Position numbers and translations under genes: made by a program. Source: a virus. From it: a stretch of DNA of 20,343 nucleotides. The DNA lies in IMG/VR virus record IMGVR_UViG_3300029951_001074, positions 1 to 20,343 of that record; one strand, written 5' to 3'. A model generated the notes under the pieces. It had not been told where the DNA came from, did not search any database, and saw nothing but the letters and a program-made list of their open reading frames with translations. Shown here piece by piece: positions 1 to 7,201 of this stretch. How positions within the stretch are numbered: position 1 is the stretch's first letter; every line of letters begins with the position of its first letter.

Positions 1-1320
1 ATGCCCCCCACCGGCGGAATTCGCACCTCCCTGTCCTGGCAAATCACCCAAGGCCCGCTCGGCCCGGCCGTCACCGACGCGATCTTCTCGCCCGGCCAGC
101 CGCTGGCTCCGCCGGACCAGGAGCCGGTGCGGGTCTGGGATTTTCCGGTCGGGGTCAACACCACGATCACGCCGCGCGCGGCCGAGCCGTTCGGCTTCGC
201 CCACCTGCGCGCCTTCTCCAATGTCGAGCTGGTCCGCCTCGCCATCGAGACCCGCAAGGATCAGCTCGAGAGCCTGCATTGGCGGCTGAACCCGCGCGAA
301 GGCGTCGCCGCCACGCCCGCCCTGGCCGCCCGCACCCAAGCACTCACCCAGTTCTGGCGCCGGCCGGACGGCGTCCATCCGTTCGCCACCTGGCTGCGGC
401 TCGCCATCGAGGACCTGCTGGCCATCGACGCCCCGGCGTTCGAGAAGCGCCGCGACCGCGCCGGCCGGCTGATCGGCCTCGACGTGGTGCCCGGCGACAC
501 CATCAAGCTGCTGGTCGACGAGACTGGCCGCACGCCGATCCCGCCGTTTCCAGCCTACCAGCAGATCATCAAGGGCCGCGTCTGGGCCGACCTCAGCACC
601 GACGACCTGCTCTACGCCCCGCGCAACCGCCGCCCGAACCATGTGCTCGGCTTCTCGCCGGTGGAGCAGATCGTCGTCACCATCCAGACGATCATCAACC
701 GCCAGGCCGCCCAGCTGGCTTATTTCACCGAGGGTAACGCCCCGCTCGGCTTCCTCACCGCGCCGGAAGGCTGGGGCCCCAGCCAGATCCGCGAGCTGCA
801 ACTGTGGCTCAACGCCCAGCTCGCCGGCCAGGCCTCCGAGCGCGCCAAGCTGATCTGGACGCCCGCCGGCGCCGACTACAAGTCACTGAAGGACCCGCCA
901 CTGAAGGACGATTTCGACGAGTGGCTGGCCCGCATCGTCGCCTTCGCCTTCTCGCTGCCGCCGACGCCGTTCGTCAAACAGATGAACCGCGCCACCGCCG
1001 GCGAGGACCAGGACCGCAGCCTCGAGGAGGGCCTCGCGCCCCTGAAAGCCTGGGTCAAGCGCCTGATCGACGGCGTCAACGAAGCCGAGTTTGGCGAGAC
1101 CGACCTCGAGTTCGCCTGGCACGAGCCGGTCGAGGTCGACCCCAACGTCCAGTCCGACATCGACGACAAGGCCCTGCGCAACGGCTCGGCCACCATCAAC
1201 GAAATCCGCGCCCGCCGCGGCCAACCCCCGCTCGTCGGCGGTGATGAGCCGCGCATCTACGACGCGACGGGGGCGCAGGCTTTGACCGGCAGCGTAGCCC
1301 CTCAACCTCCCACGCCCTGA
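1..1320 (+). CDS. Phage portal protein
   Basis: Probable portal, the dodecameric ring at the capsid vertex through which DNA is packaged and ejected and to which the tail attaches. The 439-aa product has portal-like features: an N-terminal segment with a VRLAIETRKDQLE stretch, a middle region with GFSPVEQIV followed by a long helix (IQTIINRQAAQLAYF), a GNAPLGFL strand, and a C-terminal helical part with the FSLPPTPF motif common in HK97-type portals. Its position just before a prohead protease and a major capsid gene agrees. The ATG is the first base of the window, so the ribosome binding site cannot be seen and a longer upstream start cannot be excluded; the protein is somewhat short for the family. 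The last residues (about SVAPQPPTP) are encoded by the left arm of a GC-rich palindrome, so the original C-terminus may have been replaced. Function fairly sure, exact ends less so. Confidence 0.85.
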   Translation: MPPTGGIRTSLSWQITQGPLGPAVTDAIFSPGQPLAPPDQEPVRVWDFPVGVNTTITPRAAEPFGFAHLRAFSNVELVRLAIETRKDQLESLHWRLNPREGVAATPALAARTQALTQFWRRPDGVHPFATWLRLAIEDLLAIDAPAFEKRRDRAGRLIGLDVVPGDTIKLLVDETGRTPIPPFPAYQQIIKGRVWADLSTDDLLYAPRNRRPNHVLGFSPVEQIVVTIQTIINRQAAQLAYFTEGNAPLGFLTAPEGWGPSQIRELQLWLNAQLAGQASERAKLIWTPAGADYKSLKDPPLKDDFDEWLARIVAFAFSLPPTPFVKQMNRATAGEDQDRSLEEGLAPLKAWVKRLIDGVNEAEFGETDLEFAWHEPVEVDPNVQSDIDDKALRNGSATINEIRARRGQPPLVGGDEPRIYDATGAQALTGSVAPQPPTP

Positions 1321-1436
1321 CGGGCGCGGGCCCCTCCTTCTCCCTCCGGGAGAAGTGAAGGAAAGCAATCACTTCCACCTCTCCCAAAGGGAGAGGGAGG
1401 GGCCCGGCCGCGCAGCGGTCGGGAGGGTGAGGGGTT
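1296..1436. repeat. Nested GC-rich palindrome (REP/BIME-like) overlapping portal 3' end
   Basis: An imperfect inverted repeat of about 65 bp per arm is centred near 1364. The best core is CGGGCCCCTCC at 1327-1337 against GGAGGGGCCCG at 1396-1406, and AAGTGA at 1353-1358 pairs with TCACTT at 1369-1374. The outer arms pair CCCCTCA-type sequence near 1298 with TGAGGGG near 1428-1434. Each arm carries its own small hairpins: TCTCCC/GGGAGA in both, CGCCC/GGGCG on the left and CCGC/GCGG on the right. There is no T-tract, so it is not a standard intrinsic terminator. It resembles dispersed intergenic palindromes of GC-rich alphaproteobacterial chromosomes; that link is from memory. It begins inside the portal coding region and fills most of the gap before the protease gene. 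Confidence 0.85.
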
Positions 1437-1478
1437 ACGACCTCACCGACCATTCCGCCATCTCTGGAGCCCGCCCGC

Positions 1479-2615
1479 ATGCGCCTCTTCGGCGAACTGA
1501 CCAAGATCGAAGACCAGCCCGATGGCACCCTGAAGGTCTACGGCGTCGCCTCCACCGGCGCCCGCGACGACGCCGGCGAGATCGTGCGGCCGGAGGCTAT
1601 GAAGGCGGCGCTGCCCGACTACGCCCGCTATCCGGCGCTGCGCGAGATGCACCAGCCCACCGCCGCCGGCCGCACCCTGGAGGCCACCGTCGACGACGAC
1701 GGCGCGACGCGGATCGTCGCCCACGTGGTCGATCCGGTCGCCATCGCCAAGGTGAAGTCACGCACCTATTCCGGCTTCTCGATCGGCGGCCGGGTTCTGG
1801 CCCGCGACGCCGCCGACTCGACGGTGATCACCAAGATCAAGCTCAGCGAGATCAGCCTGGTCGACCGCCCCGCCAATCCCGAGGCGGTGATCGACCTCTG
1901 GAAGGCCGACGCCGGTTCCGAACCGGCCCCCAGCAACGACGCGGTCAAGGCGCGCGCGGCCGAGATGGCCGCCGCCGCCGGCCGACCTACCGCCTGGAAG
2001 GACTACGTCGCCAAGGCGCGCGCCGCCCTGATGGCCGACCGGACCGCCGACCAGAGCGCGCTCGCCGACGACACCGAAGACCCCGACGAATCGGACGGGC
2101 CGGCCGACGACAGTGACGACGACTCGGACGACACTGGCGATGACGACGAAGGTGAAGATCTGTCTACGGACGACAGCGATCCCGCCGACACCCCCGCCGA
2201 TATCGCCGCGCGCCTGGCCGAGCTCGCCGCCAGCGATCCGGATGCGCTTCAGGCCGCCCACGACGCCCTGGCCGCCCTCGGCGCCTGCTGCGACCCCGAC
2301 AACTGCCCGGACGCCGGCAAGGCCGCGGCCACGCACGATCTCGCCAAGGCCCTGCCGCGGGTCGAGGCGCTGGAGCGGCGGCTGGAGGCGCAGGACGCCC
2401 TGATCCAGCGGCTCGCCGCCACGCCAGCGGCGCCGCGCACCGCCGCCAGTCCGCACGCCCGCGCCATCGGCAAGTCCGAGGACGCCGATCCCGCCGCCGC
2501 CGACCCCGATCTCACGCCCGCCGACGTCCAGAAGGCCTTCGCGGCCCTGACCCCCGACGAGCGCGCCTTCCTGCTGATGAAGGCCTCCCTCCGTCAGCCC
2601 ATCCCGCTTCCATAA
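1479..2615 (+). CDS. Prohead protease (XkdF/S78-like) fused to scaffold-like C-terminal region
   Basis: Maturation protease of the phage head, here probably also supplying scaffold. Residues 1-145 look like the XkdF-type serine protease of the S78 group: N-terminal strands, a candidate catalytic His58 (in REMHQP), Ser101 in GFSIGG, and the closing EISLVDRPANPEA signature (about 124-136). The rest (146-378) is not protease. It contains a strongly acidic stretch at about 197-238 made mostly of Asp, Glu, Ser and Thr, a CC-x4-C cluster near 270-276, a coiled-coil segment around 293-313 (VEALERRLEAQ), and a helical C-terminus. This arrangement fits a protease-scaffold fusion in which the C-terminal part organises capsid assembly and is then degraded. 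The ATG at 1479 follows GGAG at 1466-1469. Protease assignment is good; the scaffold role is inference. Confidence 0.85.
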   Translation: MRLFGELTKIEDQPDGTLKVYGVASTGARDDAGEIVRPEAMKAALPDYARYPALREMHQPTAAGRTLEATVDDDGATRIVAHVVDPVAIAKVKSRTYSGFSIGGRVLARDAADSTVITKIKLSEISLVDRPANPEAVIDLWKADAGSEPAPSNDAVKARAAEMAAAAGRPTAWKDYVAKARAALMADRTADQSALADDTEDPDESDGPADDSDDDSDDTGDDDEGEDLSTDDSDPADTPADIAARLAELAASDPDALQAAHDALAALGACCDPDNCPDAGKAAATHDLAKALPRVEALERRLEAQDALIQRLAATPAAPRTAASPHARAIGKSEDADPAAADPDLTPADVQKAFAALTPDERAFLLMKASLRQPIPLP

Positions 2616-2630
2616 CCACGGAGCATCCCC

Positions 2631-4169
2631 ATGCCCCACGCCCTCTCCCCCGACGACCTCAAGAAGTCGTTCGTCCACGCCATGTCCCACCCAAGCGAGG
2701 ACATCGCCCGCACCATCCTCGCCCAGGCCGGCGTCGATGCCGATCGGCTGGAGAAGACCATCTCCACCGCCACCGGCCTCGTCGCCTACGACCTGCAGGC
2801 GCCGGCCAAGAACCTCTATCCGGCCGCGACCCCGCTGCGGAACCGCGTCCCCCGCGTCTCCGGCGCCGGCGGCACGGCCACCAACTGGCGCCAGGTCAGC
2901 GCCCTGATCGGCTCCGGCTACGACGCCATCGGCTGGGTGGCCGAGGGCCAGCGCGCCGGCCAGATGAGCTACACGACCGCCAGCAAGTCCGCCGCCTACG
3001 TCACCCTCGGCGAGGAAGACGCCGTCACCTTCGAGGCGATCAACGCCGCGGTGGGCTTCGAGGACATCCAGGCCACCATGGCCATGCGCCTTTTGCAGAA
3101 GACCATGCTGAAGGAGGAGATGGCCATCCTCGCCGGCAACACCTCGCTCGCCCTGGGTACGCCGTCGGCGCCGTCGCTCGCCGCAGCCGGCACGGGCGCC
3201 ACGCTGCCCGCCGCCACCTACTCGGTCATCGTCGTCGCCTTGACGCTCGAAGGCTATCGCAACTCCTCGCTCGCGAACGGCGTCGCCACGTCGAAGACCA
3301 TCACCGGCGCCGACGGCAAGACCTTTGCCATCAACGGCGGCTCGTCCAACAAGTCCTCGAACGAGACGCAAGGCGTGACGCTGGGCCAGACGCTCGCGGC
3401 CACGGTGACGCCCGTCCGGGGCGCCGTCGCCTACGCCTGGTTCGTCGGCCTCGCCGGCTCGGAGCAGCTGCAGGCGATCACCACGATCAACTCCGCTGCG
3501 TTCTCCGCGCCCCTGCTCACCGGCCAGCAGGCCGCCAGCGCGATCACTGGCGACTGCTCCACCAACAGTCTCGGCTTCGACGGTCTGCTCACCACGGCGC
3601 TGAACTCGGCCAACAATGCCTACGTCCAGTCGTTGGCCACCGGCGCCGCCGGCGCGGGCACGGCGCTCACCGCCTCGGGCCGCGGCTCGGTCGATGAGAT
3701 CGACAACATGATGCAGTCGATGTGGGACAGCTATCAGGTCTCGCCCACGGTGCTGTTCGTCAACAGCCAGGAGCTGAAGAATATCACCGAGAAGGTGCTG
3801 TCCTCCGGCACCGGGCCGCTGCTGCAGTACCGGCAGGACCCGGACGGCGGCGGCTACCAGCTCGACGCCGGCGGCATGATCTCCACCTACTACAACCCGT
3901 TCCTGCTCGACGGCGGCATGCGCATCCCGGTGAAGATCCACCCGTTCGTGCCGCCCGGCACCATCCTCGCCTACGCCGAGACCCTGCCGGCCCAGTACCA
4001 GTCCAGCGAGGTGCCCAACGTCGCGGAGGTGAAGTGCCGCCAGGACTACTACGCCATCGACTGGCCGCCGGTGACCCGCCAGCGCCAGAAGGGCGTCTAT
4101 GTCGAGGAAGTCCTCGCCGTCTATGCCCCCTTCGCCATGGGCGTGATCAACAACATCGCCAACGGGTAG
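2631..4169 (+). CDS. Major capsid protein with inserted Ig-like domain
   Basis: Main shell protein of the head, probably HK97 fold. It sits directly after the protease and before the connector. Residues 1-175 and 300-512 carry the capsid core, including KNLYPAATPLRNRVPR near 60-75, a GWVAEGQRAG loop near 101-110 and a C-terminal VYVEEVLAVYAPFAMGV strand-helix typical of this capsid group. Between them, about 177-297, is a Thr/Ser/Ala-rich beta-sandwich-like insertion (LPAATYSVIVVALTLEGY) of Ig/fibronectin type. Such insertions are known in phage capsids and usually project from the particle surface. There is no long N-terminal delta domain, consistent with scaffold being supplied by the upstream protein. 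GGAG at 2620-2623 precedes the ATG. A strong GC hairpin follows the stop codon by 7 bases. Confidence 0.9.
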   Translation: MPHALSPDDLKKSFVHAMSHPSEDIARTILAQAGVDADRLEKTISTATGLVAYDLQAPAKNLYPAATPLRNRVPRVSGAGGTATNWRQVSALIGSGYDAIGWVAEGQRAGQMSYTTASKSAAYVTLGEEDAVTFEAINAAVGFEDIQATMAMRLLQKTMLKEEMAILAGNTSLALGTPSAPSLAAAGTGATLPAATYSVIVVALTLEGYRNSSLANGVATSKTITGADGKTFAINGGSSNKSSNETQGVTLGQTLAATVTPVRGAVAYAWFVGLAGSEQLQAITTINSAAFSAPLLTGQQAASAITGDCSTNSLGFDGLLTTALNSANNAYVQSLATGAAGAGTALTASGRGSVDEIDNMMQSMWDSYQVSPTVLFVNSQELKNITEKVLSSGTGPLLQYRQDPDGGGYQLDAGGMISTYYNPFLLDGGMRIPVKIHPFVPPGTILAYAETLPAQYQSSEVPNVAEVKCRQDYYAIDWPPVTRQRQKGVYVEEVLAVYAPFAMGVINNIANG

Positions 4170-4175
4170 GTGAGA

Positions 4176-4306
4176 ACCCCCGCCCCCTTGCGGGGCGGGG
4201 GCAGGGGGTGGGGGTCTCCCTCCGCCACCCGCACCTCGAAAACACCGATCGAGCCCCCGGCCCGACAGCCCCCCACCCCCAACCCCGCCGCTCCAGGGGG
4301 CGGGGA
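4176..4306. repeat. Second nested GC-rich palindrome between capsid and connector genes
   Basis: Left arm about 4176-4216 and right arm about 4267-4306 form an imperfect inverted repeat around a spacer of about 50 bases. GGGGGTGGGGG near 4204-4214 pairs with CCCCCACCCCC near 4270-4280, and the outer GCCCCC and GGGGGC blocks also match. The left arm contains a perfect 10-bp hairpin, CCCCCGCCCC at 4177-4186 with GGGGCGGGGG at 4192-4201 and loop CTTGC. No T-tract follows. In style it matches the palindrome at 1296-1436: nested hairpins filling a late-gene gap, where other gaps in the head-neck module are 0-15 bases. It may also act as an RNA structure separating capsid from downstream expression, which is inference. 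Confidence 0.8.
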
Positions 4307-4308
4307 GC

Positions 4309-4314
4309 GAGGAG
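4309..4314 (+). promoter_or_regulatory. Shine-Dalgarno site that sets the connector start
   Basis: GAGGAG lies 5 bases before the ATG at 4320. It supports this start over the in-frame GTG at 4170, which would translate through the whole GC palindrome. Confidence 0.7.
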
Positions 4315-4319
4315 TTAAT

Positions 4320-4880
4320 ATGGCCGCCGGCGATCTCACCGATCTCGACACCGTCAAATCCTGGCTGGGCGTCACCACCACCGCGACCGACGGCCTCATC
4401 TGCGGCCTGATCACCGCCGTCTCGTCCTTCATCGTCAACTACCTCGGCCGCCAGATCCTCGCCGGCAGCTACGTCGAGACCTACCGCGGCAACGGCCAGT
4501 CGCTGATGCTGCTGCGCAATTTCCCGATCACGGCCGTGGCGAGCGTCGCCTTCGCCGGCCAGACCATCACCGCCGCCGCCGATCCGGTGACGCTCACCAG
4601 CGGCATCCTGTTCGACGACCGCGCTCTGCACCTCATCGGCCACCGCTTCCCGCTGAGCCGGCCGGTGGTGGTGACCTATACCGCCGGCTACGCCACCGCG
4701 CCCGCCGATGTCGCCCAGGCGGTGGTCGAGCTCGTCGGCGAAGCCTACCGGCGCCGCGACCGCATCGGCGTCGCCTCCAAGACGCTCGGCGGCCAGGAAG
4801 TCGTCGCCTTCAGTTTGAAGGACATGAACGATACCGCCCGCGCCCTGCTCGCGCCCTACCAGGTGCTGGCGCCCTTCTGA
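4320..4880 (+). CDS. Head-tail connector (gp6-like adaptor)
   Basis: Probable adaptor that docks under the portal after packaging. The 186-aa product starts with the pattern usual for gp6-like connectors: TDLDTVKSWLG, then two helices and VNYLGRQI. A beta-rich centre follows (VETYRGNGQSLMLLRNFPI), then VVTYTAGYATAPADVAQAVVELVGEAYRRR, the C-terminal helix signature of the family. The reading frame is open upstream to a GTG at 4170, but that extension is low-complexity sequence from the palindrome. The ATG at 4320 with a strong Shine-Dalgarno and the family's normal N-terminus is the better start. The stop overlaps the next ATG by one base (TGATG), so the two genes are probably translationally coupled. 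Confidence 0.85.
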   Translation: MAAGDLTDLDTVKSWLGVTTTATDGLICGLITAVSSFIVNYLGRQILAGSYVETYRGNGQSLMLLRNFPITAVASVAFAGQTITAAADPVTLTSGILFDDRALHLIGHRFPLSRPVVVTYTAGYATAPADVAQAVVELVGEAYRRRDRIGVASKTLGGQEVVAFSLKDMNDTARALLAPYQVLAPF

Positions 4881-5377
4881 TGTTCACCGTCTCGCTCACC
4901 GGCGCGGACGAGCTGGGCGCGCGGCTGGACGGCCTGCCGGCCTCGGTTCTGGCCGCCGTCGCCGCCAAGTCCGCCGCGCTCGCCGATCAGCTGCTCGAAC
5001 TGGCGCGGACCAAGCTCCAGGGCGGGGTGCTGAAGTCCCGCACCGGCGCGCTCGCCGCCTCGGTGGGCGTCATCGGCCCCGCCATCGAGGGCGACCGGGT
5101 CGTCACCCGGCTCTTCGCCGGCGGCGACCTGAAGTACGCCGCGATCCAGGAGTACGGCGGCGTTACGGCGCCGCACGACATCCTGCCCGAGCGCGCCAAG
5201 GCGCTGGCCTTCCTGGTCGGCGGCGAACAGGTCTTCGCCAAGGTCGTCCACCATCCCGGCTCACGCATTCCCGCCCGCTCCTACCTGCGCTCGTCGCTGG
5301 CCGAGATGGCCGATGAGATCGAGAGCGGCATGAAGGCGGCGGTGCTGGACGCGCTCAGCCAAGCGACGGGGTCGTAG
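4880..5377 (+). CDS. HK97 gp10-like neck/tail-completion protein
   Basis: Head-tail joining protein of the HK97 gp10 type, acting at the neck as a stopper or tail-completion factor. The 165-aa protein shows the family pattern: an N-terminal strand and helix (LGARLDGLPASVLAAVAAK), LKSRTGALAASV near 52-63, YAAIQEYGG near 91-99, a histidine-containing turn leading to ILPERAKALAF, and a terminal HPGSRIPARSYLRSSL helix. Its place between the connector and the tail-terminator candidate is the usual one. It overlaps the connector stop by one base and is 3 bases from the next gene. The family is clear; which neck role it plays here is not decidable from sequence. Confidence 0.8.
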   Translation: MFTVSLTGADELGARLDGLPASVLAAVAAKSAALADQLLELARTKLQGGVLKSRTGALAASVGVIGPAIEGDRVVTRLFAGGDLKYAAIQEYGGVTAPHDILPERAKALAFLVGGEQVFAKVVHHPGSRIPARSYLRSSLAEMADEIESGMKAAVLDALSQATGS

Positions 5378-5380
5378 CTC

Positions 5381-5821
5381 ATGGACTCCGAGACGATCTA
5401 CCAGGCGCTTTTCGACCTCACCGCCAGCCTGGCCTGGAGCCCCGGCGGCGCGCTCGCCTCCTCGTCTCGTCGGGTGAAGACGTTCGAGGACCTGCCCGCC
5501 CAGCCGGCGCTCTGCCAGGCCGAGACCGACGAGACCATGACCCAGGTCACCAGCCAGGTCGCGGTGACCACGCTGGGCGCCAGCTGGCTGATCTACCACC
5601 AGGCCGGCAAGGACGACGACGCCGTCCCGGCCCAGACCACCAACGCCATCCTCACCGCCGTGCGCGGCCTCTTCGTCGATCCCACCGATCCCGACTTCGC
5701 CCAGACCCTCGGCGGCCTGGTGCACAAGTGCTGGATCGAGGGCCGCATCCAGAAATTCCAGGGCGACCTCGACGGCCAGACGCTGCTCGTCGTCCCGATC
5801 AAGATCCTCGTTCCAGCCTAG
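5381..5821 (+). CDS. Probable tail terminator protein
   Basis: A 146-aa protein placed between the gp10-like neck protein and the tail tube protein, where the tail terminator (which caps the tube and joins tail to head) is normally encoded. The N-terminus (YQALFDLTASL) and the C-terminal pattern WIEGRIQKFQGDLDGQTLLVVPIKI resemble tail-terminator-like proteins of many siphophages and myophages, in which a conserved dipeptide LDGQ precedes a final strand. No catalytic motif or membrane segment is present. It starts 3 bases after the previous stop without a strong Shine-Dalgarno, so coupling to the upstream gene is likely. Function rests on position and weak pattern similarity. Confidence 0.65.
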   Translation: MDSETIYQALFDLTASLAWSPGGALASSSRRVKTFEDLPAQPALCQAETDETMTQVTSQVAVTTLGASWLIYHQAGKDDDAVPAQTTNAILTAVRGLFVDPTDPDFAQTLGGLVHKCWIEGRIQKFQGDLDGQTLLVVPIKILVPA

Positions 5822-5832
5822 GGAGGCCCGCG

Positions 5833-6078
5833 ATGGCCGAAGACCCCGCCGCGACCCCGTTCGCGGCAAGCGCAACCGCGTCTCCGACGCCCACTGAGCC
5901 GCCGGCCGCGGCGCCCGTCGCCGAAGCGGCCCAAGCGTTCCCGACTCTCGGCGACGTGATCGCGGCGATCATCCGCAACGGCCTTTCCAACGGCCCCATC
6001 GCCCAGTCCTCGGCGACCTGGGACCACCTCATCACCCGGCTCCCTCAGATCGTGGCAGCCATCATGAAGGAGCTCTGA
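5833..6078 (+). CDS. Small protein of unknown function between tail terminator and tail tube
   Basis: An 81-aa protein I do not recognise. The first 35 residues are rich in Ala, Pro, Thr and Ser and are probably disordered. The rest (FPTLGDVIAAIIRNGLSN through WDHLITRLPQIVAAIMKEL) looks like two or three amphipathic helices. The ATG at 5833 follows GGGAGG at 5821-5826, and the stop is one base before the tail tube ATG, so it belongs to the late operon. The frame is open further upstream, but that part is a shadow of the tail-terminator gene. Proteins in this slot are often minor head-tail or tail assembly factors, but nothing in the sequence fixes a role. Confidence 0.65.
   Translation: MAEDPAATPFAASATASPTPTEPPAAAPVAEAAQAFPTLGDVIAAIIRNGLSNGPIAQSSATWDHLITRLPQIVAAIMKEL
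6067..6072 (+). promoter_or_regulatory. Strong Shine-Dalgarno for the tail tube gene
   Basis: AAGGAG lies 7 bases before the ATG at 6080, inside the last codons of the 81-aa gene. Several neighbouring starts have weaker sites, which fits high expression of an abundant structural protein. Confidence 0.6.
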
Positions 6079-6079
6079 C

Positions 6080-6826
6080 ATGGCTCAGTCCGTCTTCGGC
6101 GTCGGCTTTCTCTTCGCCACGCCCCAGGGCACGACCCCAACCCCGACCCGTTTCGGCCGCCTGCAGGACGTGCAAGTCGATTTTTCCTACGACAGCAAGC
6201 TGCTCTACGGCTCGAACCAGTACGCGCTGGAGCAGGCGCGCGGTAAGGCGAAGATCGACCTCAAGGCCGCCGTCGGCGTGGTCGACCCCAACCTTTTCAA
6301 CAACATCTTCTTCGGCCTCACCACGGCTGCGGGCGAGACGCTGAACAGCGTCGACGAGTCGGCGACGCCGTCGTCGGGCACGTTCACGGTCGCCAACGCC
6401 AGCACCTTCTCGCAGGACCTCGGCGTCTACAACACCGTCACCGGCCTCTGGCTGACGCGCGTCGCCGCCACGCCGGCGATCGGCCAATACGCCGTGAACA
6501 CCTCGACCGGCGTCTACACGACCAACACCGCCCAGAACGGCCAGCTGCTGAAGGCGTCCTACACCTACGCCTCGGCCGCCACCGGCTCGAGCCTCAGCTT
6601 CACCAACCAGATCATGGGCTCGACGGTGATTTTCTCGGTGCAGCTGGTGAACAAGTTCCGCGGCTCCGACGGCGTCGTCCGCTCGCTGTTCCTGAACTTC
6701 CCGGCCGTCCAGTGCCCGAAGCTGTCGATGCCGCTCAAGCTCGACGATTTCACCCTGCCGCAGCTCGACATGAGCGCCCAGGACAACGGCTCGGGCAATG
6801 TCTTCAACTATTCGATGACGGGGTGA
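6080..6826 (+). CDS. Major tail tube protein
   Basis: Probable tail tube subunit forming the stacked rings of the tail. The 248-aa protein is almost entirely beta-strand with few charged residues. It opens with VFGVGFLFATPQG and RFGRLQDVQVDFSYDSK, a common start for this class, and ends with an aromatic strand (NGSGNVFNYSMTG). Residues about 95-160 contain a Thr/Ala-rich segment with SSGTFTVANAST and TSTGVYTTNT repeats that looks like an extra beta domain. Gene order (neck genes before, tail assembly chaperone after) strongly supports the call. There is a strong Shine-Dalgarno, the upstream stop is one base away, and the chaperone begins 3 bases after its stop. Confidence 0.85.
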   Translation: MAQSVFGVGFLFATPQGTTPTPTRFGRLQDVQVDFSYDSKLLYGSNQYALEQARGKAKIDLKAAVGVVDPNLFNNIFFGLTTAAGETLNSVDESATPSSGTFTVANASTFSQDLGVYNTVTGLWLTRVAATPAIGQYAVNTSTGVYTTNTAQNGQLLKASYTYASAATGSSLSFTNQIMGSTVIFSVQLVNKFRGSDGVVRSLFLNFPAVQCPKLSMPLKLDDFTLPQLDMSAQDNGSGNVFNYSMTG

Positions 6827-6829
6827 TCC

Positions 6830-7201
6830 ATGGCGGATGTCACCATTGGCGGGCGAACCTGGTCGGTCAGCCTGCCCAACTTCAAGAAGCTCAAGGCCGC
6901 GTGGCCCTATATCGCCCAGGTCCAGGCCGCCACCGATCCGATGGAAAGCGTCGCGGCGATGCTGGGCGTGATCGCGGTGGGCTCAGCGGTCCCGACCACG
7001 GTCGACGAGCTCGAAGAGGCGCTGACGCCGGCGGAGCTGCCGGCCATGCGCCCCTTCATCAACGCCCTCATGATCGAGATCGGGCTCGCGGCGGGGGAAG
7101 CGACGCCGGCGGAGGAGGCGGCGAGCCCTTCGACGGCGACTTCGACGACATCATCTGCGCCATCCTCGCCGGCGTCGGAAGCGCCGACTGGGACGGGGTA
7201 G
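6830..7201 (+). CDS. Tail assembly chaperone, short form (gpG-like)
   Basis: The 123-aa zero-frame product of the chaperone locus between tube and tape measure genes. Chaperones of this position bind the tape measure and guide tube polymerisation but are absent from the virion. The N-terminal 88 residues look like real coding sequence: VTIGGRTWSVSLPNFKKLKAAWPYI, a helix with MESVAAMLGVIAVG, and a second helix LPAMRPFINALMIEIGLA. The last 34 residues (after about Gly89) are a low-complexity run of Ala, Pro, Ser and Thr with the look of an out-of-frame reading, while the -1 frame becomes protein-like over the same bases. So the zero-frame stop at 7199-7201 gives the short form, and a fraction of ribosomes probably shifts to make the longer product. 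No lipid or membrane features. Confidence 0.75.
   Translation: MADVTIGGRTWSVSLPNFKKLKAAWPYIAQVQAATDPMESVAAMLGVIAVGSAVPTTVDELEEALTPAELPAMRPFINALMIEIGLAAGEATPAEEAASPSTATSTTSSAPSSPASEAPTGTG

Noticed and set aside
4170-4319. GTG at 4170 as start of the connector gene
   Set aside because: The added 50 residues are Pro/Gly low-complexity translation of the palindrome, while the ATG at 4320 has a good Shine-Dalgarno and the family's normal N-terminus.
1758-4643. Very long minus-strand open frame (961 codons) across protease, capsid and connector genes
   Set aside because: It is antisense to three recognisable structural genes, has Gly/Arg/Val-rich composition, and is explained by GC-biased codon use leaving few stops in the opposite frame.
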